From Legionella drozanskii LLAP-1 (lineage in GTDB: Bacteria; Pseudomonadota; Gammaproteobacteria; Legionellales; Legionellaceae): 64,000 bases of DNA. Position 1 is the first letter of the stretch. Each line of letters begins with the position of its first letter. This document shows positions 7,780 to 16,026 of this stretch, piece after piece. A program made the translations under genes and the position numbers. The notes under the pieces were generated by a model. The model saw nothing but the letters and a program-made list of their open reading frames with translations. It made no database searches and had not been told where the DNA came from. The stretch spans positions 1-64,000 of the forward strand of contig NZ_LNXY01000003.1 in NCBI RefSeq assembly GCF_001467585.1, read 5' to 3'.

Positions 7780-9066
7780 ATGAGAGAAAACAGAGAACAT
7801 ACAATCGATACTGCTTCAACCAGTGGATCGAACAGTTTTACTCAGGACAATGCTAGTCCCCCACTACCCGAAGAAATATGGCTGCTTCATATTTTGCCAT
7901 TTATTGGCTTAGACGATCTCAGCAATCATGTAGTACAAGTGAATACTCAGCTTCGACCCTTAGCGAATGAGTTAATTTGGAAAGAATTGTTTAAGCCAGC
8001 CTTTAATGAAGAATATCAAAAACTTTTCAAAGCGGAATTCGAGAAATCGCAAGGGGGAACAGCATTTATAGTAATAAGAAATGCAATGCGTCAAGCTGCA
8101 ATAAAGGGCGATATTGATGTTATAAAATATGTAGTAGAGAAAAAACTTATCGACATAAATGCGCCGTTGTGTAGAGAACAATCTACCCTTTTATATCTGG
8201 CAGCTGAACATCAACATCATAATTTAGTAAAATTTTTATTAGATAATCAGGCAGATCCTGAGTTACCGCTTGCTAGGTTAATAAAAGAAGAAGCTCAATT
8301 TAAAAAAATAGCTCGGCATCAACAATCTAGGGAGAGGCGTTTAGCTAACCAAATAGCAGTTCCTGACGGATCTTTTGAAACCTGGAGTTTCGGCTATTTT
8401 CATTCCAGCTCTCTACAAAGAAGTCATGCGCCAATGATTAGAATTCTTTTATCAGCTCTTGAGGCAAGAGGTGATGAACTTCGAAGCACTCAATTAACAA
8501 AAGAAGTTGTTGCACAAGATCGTGTAGATCTACTCAGACGTTTACTTGATTTGGACCGAGGAATTATAACTAGAACTGATTCATCAAACCATACGCTTCT
8601 ATACAAAGCTGTTACATCAAGAAAAGGTACGACTTGTGCGCAATATTTACTACAAAAGGGTGCAGAAATTAATGCAGATGTATTTCGTGCTGCCGTTCTT
8701 AAGTCAAATTCCCCTCAACTCGTCCAAGAAATGCTAGAACGCGCAGTCGCTACTGCAGCTGATTTAGTTAGTGCAGTAATGCCTCAATTACCAGCTAATT
8801 CGAAGATGTTAAGCTTGCTACAGCCCTATGCTGAGCAAGAGCAATTTGAGGAACAAGCCTTAGGTAAACGAAAATCATCAAAGGACTTTGAAAAAGAAAA
8901 AATGGCTAAAAAAAGAAAGTCACCTGAGAGACAACAGAACCTTGAAGTTAGGTCATTACCAGGTAGATTAGGGATATTTACAACAAGTTCTCAGGCAAGC
9001 AGCTCCACTGCAAGCACTAATCCTCAGGGTACAGAAGATTTTCGATTTAAATCTGTGAATCCTTAG
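7780..9066 (+). CDS. F-box and ankyrin-repeat protein, candidate Dot/Icm effector
   Basis: A 428-residue eukaryotic-like protein. An F-box-type motif lies near residues 28-70 (LPEEIWLLHILPFIGLDDL, then LANELIWKELF). Ankyrin-like repeats follow: RQAAIKGDIDVIKYVVEK, LLYLAAEHQHHNLVKFLLDN, and later LLYKAVTSRKGTTCAQYLLQ. The C-terminus has basic clusters (GKRKSSKD and AKKRKSPERQ) that look like nuclear localisation signals, then a Ser/Thr-rich tail. In Legionella, F-box/ankyrin proteins such as AnkB are type IV effectors that plug bacterial factors into host SCF ubiquitin ligases. That role is inferred from domains; secretion cannot be read from the sequence. It is monocistronic, with a weak ribosome-binding site. 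Confidence 0.8.
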   Translation: MRENREHTIDTASTSGSNSFTQDNASPPLPEEIWLLHILPFIGLDDLSNHVVQVNTQLRPLANELIWKELFKPAFNEEYQKLFKAEFEKSQGGTAFIVIRNAMRQAAIKGDIDVIKYVVEKKLIDINAPLCREQSTLLYLAAEHQHHNLVKFLLDNQADPELPLARLIKEEAQFKKIARHQQSRERRLANQIAVPDGSFETWSFGYFHSSSLQRSHAPMIRILLSALEARGDELRSTQLTKEVVAQDRVDLLRRLLDLDRGIITRTDSSNHTLLYKAVTSRKGTTCAQYLLQKGAEINADVFRAAVLKSNSPQLVQEMLERAVATAADLVSAVMPQLPANSKMLSLLQPYAEQEQFEEQALGKRKSSKDFEKEKMAKKRKSPERQQNLEVRSLPGRLGIFTTSSQASSSTASTNPQGTEDFRFKSVNP

Positions 9067-9092
9067 AAAGATAAGGTTGTATTAAATGGGCA

Positions 9093-9923
9093 TTAACGAG
9101 TAGCAGATTTTCCGGAGTTTGCTGCACGTTTTTTCCCTTTTTTGCCCATGCTTTTTTTCAATAAACTAATAAAATCGACCACATCATCAGGAGCGCGTCG
9201 GGACGTCGCTTTTTTCTTACCTGCTTGCTTTTCAATTTCTGCTGTTTTTTTATCGAGCCATTTTGTCATTGCTTCACTGTATTCATCGTGATATTTTTCA
9301 GGTTCCCATTTTCCGCTTAAATCCTCAATAAGACCGACTGCCATTTTCATTTCTCGATCAGAAACTTTATAGTTTTTTAGCGATCCATTAGGTAGTTTTA
9401 AATCATCTTCTTTGCGAATTTCTTCATCAAAATGGATAAGATAAAGCACTAATGAATTATCATGAGCCATTACAAAACTTAAATATTCCTTGATGCGGAT
9501 AATAACTTTAGCAACGCCTACTTTACCTGTTTTTTTCAATGCTTCCCGCAAAAGCACATAGGCTTTTTGATTCTTTGAATCAGGGACTACATAGTAAGGT
9601 TTATCAAAATACAAATTATCGACCTCATCGAGATCGACAAACTCTTCAATATCAATCGATTTATATAACTCGGGACTGGCATTTTCGAAAGCTTTTTCGT
9701 CAATTACAATATAATTTCCTTTATCATATTCATAGCCTTTGACAATTTTTTCCCAAGGCACTTCTTTATCGGTTTCACTATTCACTCGTTTATAACGAAC
9801 TCGCGCATTATCTCGAGAATCTAATAAATGAAAATGCAATTCATTTTTCTCTTCAACCGGTATAATTTGTACAGGAATAGTTACTAATCCAAAAGAAATA
9901 TCACCCTTCCATATGGCTCTCAT
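9093..9923 (-). CDS. ku: Ku protein for non-homologous end joining
   Basis: A 276-residue bacterial Ku homologue. The family opening is clear (MRAIWKGDISFGLVTIPVQI), followed by the beta-barrel core and a Lys-rich C-terminal tail (KKATSRR, GKKGKKRAA) that in bacterial Ku binds DNA and can recruit the ligase. Ku forms a ring-like homodimer on double-strand break ends. Its usual partner LigD is not in the window; if it is absent from the genome, Ku must work with another ligase. The start follows GAGGCAAT directly. Confidence 0.93.
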   Translation of the reverse strand: MRAIWKGDISFGLVTIPVQIIPVEEKNELHFHLLDSRDNARVRYKRVNSETDKEVPWEKIVKGYEYDKGNYIVIDEKAFENASPELYKSIDIEEFVDLDEVDNLYFDKPYYVVPDSKNQKAYVLLREALKKTGKVGVAKVIIRIKEYLSFVMAHDNSLVLYLIHFDEEIRKEDDLKLPNGSLKNYKVSDREMKMAVGLIEDLSGKWEPEKYHDEYSEAMTKWLDKKTAEIEKQAGKKKATSRRAPDDVVDFISLLKKSMGKKGKKRAANSGKSATR

Positions 9924-10057
9924 ATTGCCTCTTCTAAAATGAATTCATTTTAAGTATAGGCTAATAGTTTTTAGTCAATTTGTGTCGACAAAAACTCCTA
10001 AATTTATCTCATGAGATTCAATTAGTTGTGCAAAATATTTATTAATGGCAATAGATG

Positions 10058-10144
10058 TTAGCCAGGCAGTACAGTAGGTAATACCAGGTATAACAGAGCA
10101 AGAATGACTAATATTCCTATAAGAATAGCAAGTTTTTGACTCAT
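10058..10144 (-). CDS. 28-residue single-helix membrane protein
   Basis: A short frame reading MSQKLAILIGILVILALLYL and then VLPTVLPG. AAGGG lies 7 bases before the ATG at 10144, which is a good ribosome-binding site. Nearly the whole chain is one hydrophobic helix ending in Pro-Gly. It resembles the many small bacterial inner-membrane proteins of unknown role. It sits alone in the gap between ku and the SGNH gene, which otherwise holds nothing I recognise. Confidence 0.55.
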   Translation of the reverse strand: MSQKLAILIGILVILALLYLVLPTVLPG

Positions 10145-10217
10145 TTTAATCCCTTAAATAGTTTCGGCATGTTCGCTTAGAATAATTATAGATATATTAA
10201 GAAAACATGCACAAAAA

Positions 10218-11666
10218 TCAATAGGTCATTTCTTCTAGTTCTAGTAAATCGGTTTCCTCGTCAGGAACAGATTGTTTAGGTTCAATAATTTGTCTCGCTA
10301 GTTGATGATAAGCATAGATAGGTAGAGCAAGAACTGCCATTGCAGCTAAACCAATCACTAATTTAGTCAGTAAAATCGGTGCAGCTATAGCGCCAGCTGC
10401 CACTCTCATAGCTGTATGAAGCTCTTCGTTAACCGCAGCACGCCATAGATAGGAGGCAGCAACAGTAATTAGACTAAGATCTAATAGTCCAAAAGCAAAC
10501 CATCCTGTGTATTCTTGGTCGAATTGTTTACCCATAATGACATGATAAGCATTTTCATAACGATCTGCTAACTTAGCTGAGGGCGAAAATAACAAGCCTA
10601 GGTGGCGATATCGATTTTCGCTAATAAATTGCTTTATTTTTTTAACACTAAAATGAGCGATATCTTCTTGTTTGAAAGTGGTTGCTCTGATTTGTTTTTC
10701 ATCTGCATCCATTCGCAACATAACCACCGGCTTTTGCTCTACATCCTCATCATTCTGCGTAAATTGATACTCCACCGCACTAGCAATAAGTCGACCCATG
10801 ATATTAGAACCACGCTCATTGGGTTCGATTTGATGGCTGTGGTTTCCTCCTAAAGGATTTAGAGAAGAAGTCACATCTACAAATACAATTTCTACGTTTT
10901 TAGTGGCTGCATGCTGTAAAATTTCTCGATAAAGCTCATTCATTATCTCTTCTACAACAGTAAAAGCATCCTGCCCCTGCCCTTCCGCACGAGCTAGATG
11001 TGAAAAGCCGGTATAGATAAAATAGCTTGTAAACTCTGTAATCGCAGGAAAATATTGTGACAATAGGACAAGGCGGCTAAGTTGGGGATTGTCTGCAATT
11101 AATTGATCGATAATTTCTTTATATTCATTCAATACATCCTTTTTTACACCGGCAAATGCCTCTCTTATCACCGATTTAGCTTCCGCTGGCGTAATTCTCA
11201 ATAATAACCGAGCAAGTCCTAGTTCTTCTATCAATGTTTGCGCCAAAGCCTCTCGATAATTGTTACCCGCGACACTTAAAACAGCAATTTCAGGCTTCCA
11301 ACCTCTAAGTGCTTTTAATTGATGAACAGTTTGCGCACAATGATCTTCGTCTCTTATCACTTTTTGTAAAAGAGAAGATCTAGATACATCCCGTGTAGTA
11401 GCACCATCAACAGCAAAATTCGCAATTTCATAAGAATTTTCAAACTCACTATTAGCGAGGGCAAGAGCAGTTTGATGGGTTACGGTTTGCGTCTTTTTGG
11501 CATAAACTTTATCAGTTTCTACCCAACAACCATTATCAATAGTGGAGTCCCCAAGCAGGGCGACTCGTTTAAGTTCCTCGGAATTACCTTCTACACGCTT
11601 AAGTCTTCCTGTTGTGTTAAGATAACCAGGCCCAATTGATTGTTTGAGAGTTTGTACTTTTGGCAT
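10218..11666 (-). CDS. SGNH/GDSL hydrolase with C-terminal membrane helices
   Basis: About 482 residues from ATG 11666 (MPKVQTLKQ); a longer frame reaches 11714 but would overlap the divergent gene's leader more. Block I is GDSTIDNG with the nucleophilic Ser, block III is AGNNYRE, and the distal block has the catalytic His in HSHQIEPNERG. Residues about 400-470 hold two hydrophobic stretches (WFAFGLLDLSLITVAASYLW and a second Ala/Leu-rich one), so the catalytic domain is probably membrane-tethered. There is no N-terminal signal peptide, which together with the late helices makes secretion by a non-Sec route possible. Substrate unknown: ester hydrolase or acyl hydrolase by family. Confidence 0.7.
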   Translation of the reverse strand: MPKVQTLKQSIGPGYLNTTGRLKRVEGNSEELKRVALLGDSTIDNGCWVETDKVYAKKTQTVTHQTALALANSEFENSYEIANFAVDGATTRDVSRSSLLQKVIRDEDHCAQTVHQLKALRGWKPEIAVLSVAGNNYREALAQTLIEELGLARLLLRITPAEAKSVIREAFAGVKKDVLNEYKEIIDQLIADNPQLSRLVLLSQYFPAITEFTSYFIYTGFSHLARAEGQGQDAFTVVEEIMNELYREILQHAATKNVEIVFVDVTSSLNPLGGNHSHQIEPNERGSNIMGRLIASAVEYQFTQNDEDVEQKPVVMLRMDADEKQIRATTFKQEDIAHFSVKKIKQFISENRYRHLGLLFSPSAKLADRYENAYHVIMGKQFDQEYTGWFAFGLLDLSLITVAASYLWRAAVNEELHTAMRVAAGAIAAPILLTKLVIGLAAMAVLALPIYAYHQLARQIIEPKQSVPDEETDLLELEEMTY

Positions 11667-11770
11667 AATAAACCAGTAATGAATATTTTTTGTGCAGTTT
11701 GCCAGCGGTTTCAAATTTTGTCAAAAAAATTAATTGCTGTGTTCCTATTCACTATAAAAATAGAGGAATT

Positions 11771-12823
11771 ATGTACAACACAAGGAAGTTTGAACTTTTG
11801 GATTGGCGAATTATTGGCTGGATTATTCTTTCAATTCGCTTTGTTCAAGGTTGGATTTTTTGGGGTGGCGGATCGCGGCGGTTTATTTACGATCCTCACA
11901 AGCTCGATCCTTATGCTGCGCAGTGGATGGCGAATAAAATTCAAAGTGCTATGCCCGGGGCTCTGTTTGATCTAACGCCAGTAGTTAGTTTTTTATTACA
12001 TCATTTTTATTTTCTTTATGTCGCAATCATTGTCTTCAGTTTAATAGAGCTTTTAAGTGGACTGGGGCTTATTTTGGGCTTATTTACCCGGGCGGCAGCG
12101 ATGCTCACCGTCATGATTAGTATTCTATTAATGCTCCTATTTGGTTGGCAAGGAAGTACTTGTCTGGATGAGTGGACAATGGCTGTTTCCAATCTATCGA
12201 TGGGGCTGACCTTAATCTTAGCTGGTGGTTCAGCTTATTCAATTGATGCATGGTTGATGAAACGCTATCCCAACTTGGTCCACAAACATTGGTTTTTGCT
12301 TTTTAATAGCGGTCCATGGAAATTGACTACCCTGCGTCGAACTGCCATTTCATTTTTTATCTTTACCATTCTTTTTACTGTTGGAACCTATGATTATTAT
12401 CGTGGAGCTGTCTGGTCTCGCTATCGTACAGGTCCAGTAAGCGCTGATGTATTCCATCTCAGCTTAAGTGATGGGCAATTAGACAGCAAGGGGTCGGTGA
12501 GATTTAGACTCAATGTTGATGCAGGACCAAGTGCAGTTCCTAGTTATATCGTGCGTATTGAATTACTAGACGCAACTAAAAATATCATTGAGACCTGGTC
12601 AGCGAGTCAACTGGGTCAATTACCCGCAACGGCTATTCAGAATAGTTATCAATATAATAAAGTTGATGGGGGGATGTATGGGTTAATTGCACCGGAGAGT
12701 GCTGAAGCGGTGATTTCCTTAGCGCCAACAAATCCGCTTAACCTGTTGTCAGATTATTATACGCTACAGCTCTATACCGTGGATGGAAAGCGTTGGGATT
12801 TGGCTTTAATTTTAAGAAATTAA
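11771..12823 (+). CDS. DoxD-DoxA fusion (thiosulfate:quinone oxidoreductase-like)
   Basis: About 350 residues from ATG 11771, which follows GAGGAATT; the frame is open further upstream without a better site. Residues 1-200 form a DoxD/DoxX-like four-helix membrane domain (IRFVQGWIFWGGG, LIELLSGLGLILGLFTRAAA). After another helix at about 205-225, residues 230-350 form a beta-rich DoxA-like domain (SRYRTGPVSADVFH). In Acidianus, DoxD and DoxA are separate subunits that oxidise thiosulfate to tetrathionate and reduce quinone. Here both are one chain. The activity is inferred; DoxX relatives have other roles too. Confidence 0.75.
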   Translation: MYNTRKFELLDWRIIGWIILSIRFVQGWIFWGGGSRRFIYDPHKLDPYAAQWMANKIQSAMPGALFDLTPVVSFLLHHFYFLYVAIIVFSLIELLSGLGLILGLFTRAAAMLTVMISILLMLLFGWQGSTCLDEWTMAVSNLSMGLTLILAGGSAYSIDAWLMKRYPNLVHKHWFLLFNSGPWKLTTLRRTAISFFIFTILFTVGTYDYYRGAVWSRYRTGPVSADVFHLSLSDGQLDSKGSVRFRLNVDAGPSAVPSYIVRIELLDATKNIIETWSASQLGQLPATAIQNSYQYNKVDGGMYGLIAPESAEAVISLAPTNPLNLLSDYYTLQLYTVDGKRWDLALILRN

Positions 12824-12826
12824 CAA

Positions 12827-12942
12827 GAGGCTGTTGAGCCTTGCTCCTCCCCGTGTCCCGCGACATGTCATTCAATTAACCCTAAGTATTTGTTGACAAT
12901 TGGAAGGACGACGTGGGGAGGAAGTAAATGTCAACAGCCCCT
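12827..12942. repeat. 116-bp imperfect inverted-repeat element
   Basis: The ends are inverted: GAGGCTGTTGA at the left pairs with TCAACAGCCCC at the right, and further in CTCCTCCCCGTGTC pairs imperfectly with GACGTGGGGAGGA. The loop is AT-rich. The size and structure suit a small non-autonomous repeat or a long hairpin between the DoxDA and acyltransferase genes. Confidence 0.5.
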
Positions 12943-13032
12943 AATCTCAGTCCATCGCTCTCTCACAAATCTTCTAGCAAAAAAAGAATTATGATATAAA
13001 TGCACAACTTCTAATAAAGGAAATTTTTGAGG

Positions 13033-15009
13033 ATGAACTATCGTCCAGATGTGGATGGCTTAAGAGCGATTGCGATCCTATTTGTTTTATTTTTTCACAG
13101 TGGCCTGAAACTTTTTCCCTCTGGGTTTATCGGTGTCGATCTTTTTTTCGTGATTTCTGGTTATTTGATCACTAGCATTATCCATCGCTCCATTCAGAAT
13201 CAGCATTTTTCATTTCTTGAATTTTATAGCCGACGACTCTGGCGTTTGCAGCCCGTGTTTATTTGCTTGCTTGTGGTCGTTACTCTTTGCACCTTGGTTT
13301 TTTATTTGCCTGACGATTTGTTGCAATTCGCCAAAAGTGCTCGAAAAACCTCTATTTTTACCTCAAACAGTTATTTTTCTCGTGTTACTACTGGTTATTT
13401 TGCAGCAGACAGTAATCAATTACCCCTCTTACATACCTGGTCTTTATCGATTGAGTGGCAATGTTATTTAATTTTGCCCCTTGCCATTTATTTACTTAAT
13501 CAATTCGTCCCTAAACGGCATATTAGCAAGTTTATTTATTTATTCACTCTACTTTTTTTCGTCTTAGCCCTGTATTTTTCAGCCAATAATGCATCAAAAA
13601 CTTACTATCAATTTTTAAGTCGTGTCTTTGAATTTTTAATCGGTTCCTGTGTGGCACTCACCCCGCGTCGCTTTTCTTTGCCTAGTATTGTTTTAAATAG
13701 TATCGGCGCTCTGGCCTTTTTGACTTTAGTTTATATCGCGACTCGTAGCAATATCAGCCTAGGTTTTCCCAATTATTATGCCCTTATTTTATGTGTTGCA
13801 ACCGCCTTGCTAATTGCTGTCGGAGAACATCAACCTAAACCACTTATTAACCAATTACTGTCAACAAAACCATTTGTTTTCATTGGCTTAATTTCTTATT
13901 CGCTTTATATTTGGCATTGGCCCATTTTTGCGTTTATTCGCTATTTAGGGATTGAAGAAACCAATTCAATCATCGCTTCAGCGCTTTGCGCAAGCTTAAT
14001 CCTAGGCTATCTTTCTTGGCGATATATTGAAAAACCGGCGCGTAAATTTTATCAACTTCGCTTTGTCTATACTTTAGGCCTCTTATTGCTTTTACCGATT
14101 GGTCTCGCTCATTTAGATGCTTACTTTATTCTAAACAACTCTGGCTTTCCTCATCGTTTTAATAATGATGTAGTCAAAGTTTTTGAGCAGTTAAAACAAT
14201 ATGACGTTAGTCAAAGAGAAAAATGCATGGGTAGAAATAGCGTCGATATCAACAGTCGCTGTACTTTTGGATCAAAAAATCCTAATAGCAAAGCCAGTCT
14301 TATGATTGGCGATTCTTTTTCAAATCATTCTTGGCGCTTCATGGATACTCTAGCTAAGGAAGCAAATATCTCTATTCTCGCCCAAGCAACACCTGGCTGT
14401 CTCGCTCTACCCGGAATATATCTTTACGATTGGTCTACGTATAGAAATACGATTTATCAGGAATGCTACAACGAAACACAACGCTATTACGAGATGATCA
14501 AAACCAATCATTATCATTTTGTCATCCTAGGTCAGTCATGGAACGGTTATTTAGGCGTTAATGTCATCAATCAGCTAAACGATGAACGTACTGTCATGTT
14601 GACTAAAAAGCGTATAAAAATTGCATTAGAGAAAGCTTTGCAGATTATTATTGATTCCGGAGCAACCCCGGTATTAATTAAAGCAACCGCTTCAACGACC
14701 GACAATTTGCGTGATTGTTTCTTCCAACATGTGAAACAACGGAAAAAATATAACCCCGAACAATGCGATTTTAATCTTCAAACCAATGCGGATCCTTGGC
14801 TTGACAATTTATTCTTAAAAATGCAAAAAAAATACACGCAACTCGTTATTATTGATCCGCGAAAAGTACAATGCAGCAAAGAGGGTCACTGCAAAGCTGA
14901 TATCAATGGCGTTCCAGTATTTCGGGATGTGGCACATATTACTGATTATGCTTCTTACCAATTCGCGAAGCGTTATTTAAAGCAGTATAAGAACCCTCTA
15001 ATCAGTTAG
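13033..15009 (+). CDS. OafA/YrhL-type acyltransferase with C-terminal SGNH domain
   Basis: About 658 residues. The N-terminal acyltransferase-3 domain (residues 1-350) begins YRPDVDGLRAIAILFVLFFH, with the conserved His in the first helix, and continues with about ten membrane helices (GFIGVDLFFVISGYLI; SLSIEWQCYLILP). The periplasmic C-terminal half is an SGNH-like domain with LMIGDSFSNHSW and a final catalytic-type DVAHITDYASYQ. Such fusions transfer acetyl groups to O-antigen or other surface sugars. The start could be ATG 13033 or TTG 13027, both near TAAAGGA. It is a single gene between two repeat elements. Confidence 0.88.
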   Translation: MNYRPDVDGLRAIAILFVLFFHSGLKLFPSGFIGVDLFFVISGYLITSIIHRSIQNQHFSFLEFYSRRLWRLQPVFICLLVVVTLCTLVFYLPDDLLQFAKSARKTSIFTSNSYFSRVTTGYFAADSNQLPLLHTWSLSIEWQCYLILPLAIYLLNQFVPKRHISKFIYLFTLLFFVLALYFSANNASKTYYQFLSRVFEFLIGSCVALTPRRFSLPSIVLNSIGALAFLTLVYIATRSNISLGFPNYYALILCVATALLIAVGEHQPKPLINQLLSTKPFVFIGLISYSLYIWHWPIFAFIRYLGIEETNSIIASALCASLILGYLSWRYIEKPARKFYQLRFVYTLGLLLLLPIGLAHLDAYFILNNSGFPHRFNNDVVKVFEQLKQYDVSQREKCMGRNSVDINSRCTFGSKNPNSKASLMIGDSFSNHSWRFMDTLAKEANISILAQATPGCLALPGIYLYDWSTYRNTIYQECYNETQRYYEMIKTNHYHFVILGQSWNGYLGVNVINQLNDERTVMLTKKRIKIALEKALQIIIDSGATPVLIKATASTTDNLRDCFFQHVKQRKKYNPEQCDFNLQTNADPWLDNLFLKMQKKYTQLVIIDPRKVQCSKEGHCKADINGVPVFRDVAHITDYASYQFAKRYLKQYKNPLIS

Positions 15010-15016
15010 TACCGAG

Positions 15017-15102
15017 AGTTATGTTATTGCCGCGAAGTCGGGAATCTATTCAATATAGTGCTACGTTTCAATTGGAATAGACCCCGCTTCTTCGGGATGA
15101 CC
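15017..15102. repeat. palindromic REP-like repeat
   Basis: An imperfect inverted repeat directly after the acyltransferase gene: GCGAAGTCGGGAATCTATTC on the left faces GAATAGACCCCGCTTCTTCG on the right around a central AATATAGTGCTACG segment. It resembles short repetitive extragenic palindromes. No second copy was seen in the window. Confidence 0.45.
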
Positions 15103-15133
15103 TATTTATCAATGCTGATAATTTGCGTATTGG

Positions 15134-15790
15134 CTAAAAATTATAAAAATTATCGGTACTCGTTAAAGCTGAGGAATGGGAAGATGAGCCTAGTTCTGTT
15201 TGAGGTTGGAAAAAGTTATATATAGTTCTATCCGCAATCTCAACCCCAATTTGGTTAGTTTGCTGATTTTTGCCTTCCTCTCTAGATGTTTCATTAGTTT
15301 CTGAAGGACTTGTTACTTCTGTTTCTATCTCTTTCCTTAATTCCGCCGCCATAGAGTCTATTTCAACTTCTTTCCTTAATTCAATCGCCATCTGGTCTAT
15401 TTCTGCCTCTTCCCTTATTTCATTTTCTATTCGTTTTATTTCTAACTCAATCAAAGCTAGGCGATTCGCGTAGTACATACCAAGTGCTTGATAGTATGAG
15501 GGATAATACAAGTTCTGAGGATAAACCATTATCCCATTACTCTGAGAATCAGTTGGCAGTGTTGGTTGAGGCCAAGAGAATACATTTACAGGAGGGATAG
15601 AAGAATCAGCACTTGTGGTAGTGTAGCCCTGGACCTGTGCAGGTAGAACGCCATTATCTCCACTTAGATCGCTCGCTTTTTCTTCTCCAGATAATTTTAT
15701 GACCTCAGACTCTTCATTTTTACGCTTTCTTGGAAGATTCCACGTTGATGAATAGTAGTTACTTTTCTCAGTTTCTCTTTTTCTCTTCAT
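15134..15790 (-). CDS. NLS-rich coiled-coil hypothetical protein, candidate effector
   Basis: 218 residues, not recognised. The N-terminus is very basic (MKRKRETEK, NLPRKRKNEE) and reads like one or two nuclear localisation signals. The middle is low-complexity and Pro/Ser/Tyr-rich. Residues about 110-165 form a charged helix of repeated units: IREEAEIDQMAIELRKEVEI and then DSMAAELRKEIETEV. The C-terminus is Ser/Thr/Asn-rich. There is no signal peptide or membrane helix. The combination fits a secreted host-directed protein but this is weak inference. It is monocistronic and separated from its neighbours on both sides. Confidence 0.65.
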   Translation of the reverse strand: MKRKRETEKSNYYSSTWNLPRKRKNEESEVIKLSGEEKASDLSGDNGVLPAQVQGYTTTSADSSIPPVNVFSWPQPTLPTDSQSNGIMVYPQNLYYPSYYQALGMYYANRLALIELEIKRIENEIREEAEIDQMAIELRKEVEIDSMAAELRKEIETEVTSPSETNETSREEGKNQQTNQIGVEIADRTIYNFFQPQTELGSSSHSSALTSTDNFYNF

Positions 15791-15976
15791 AGGATGACCA
15801 CTTATTAATTAGACTGGCGTAATTTTAACCCAAAAAACTTAATTAATCATCAAGAATAAGGAAATCTATAGTGTGTAGCTGACCTTATTATAATTTATGG
15901 CTGACAAGACCGTAGAAGGTCCGAGAGAATAAATCTGAAGATATTAATCTTTGATTCTTAAGCAGGTATTATGAAT

Positions 15977-16013
15977 AGCTGTCTCTTTTTATAATTGGTG
16001 AAAAGAGACAGCT
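15977..16013 (-). terminator. 13-bp perfect stem-loop after the thiolase gene
   Basis: AGCTGTCTCTTTT (15977-15989) pairs perfectly with AAAAGAGACAGCT (16001-16013) around an 11-base loop. It lies 13 bases beyond the stop of the minus-strand thiolase gene. There is no T-tract immediately outside the stem, so it may be a terminator that uses the internal T run or a mRNA-end structure. Confidence 0.5.
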
Positions 16014-16026
16014 GCGTACTGGTTTT

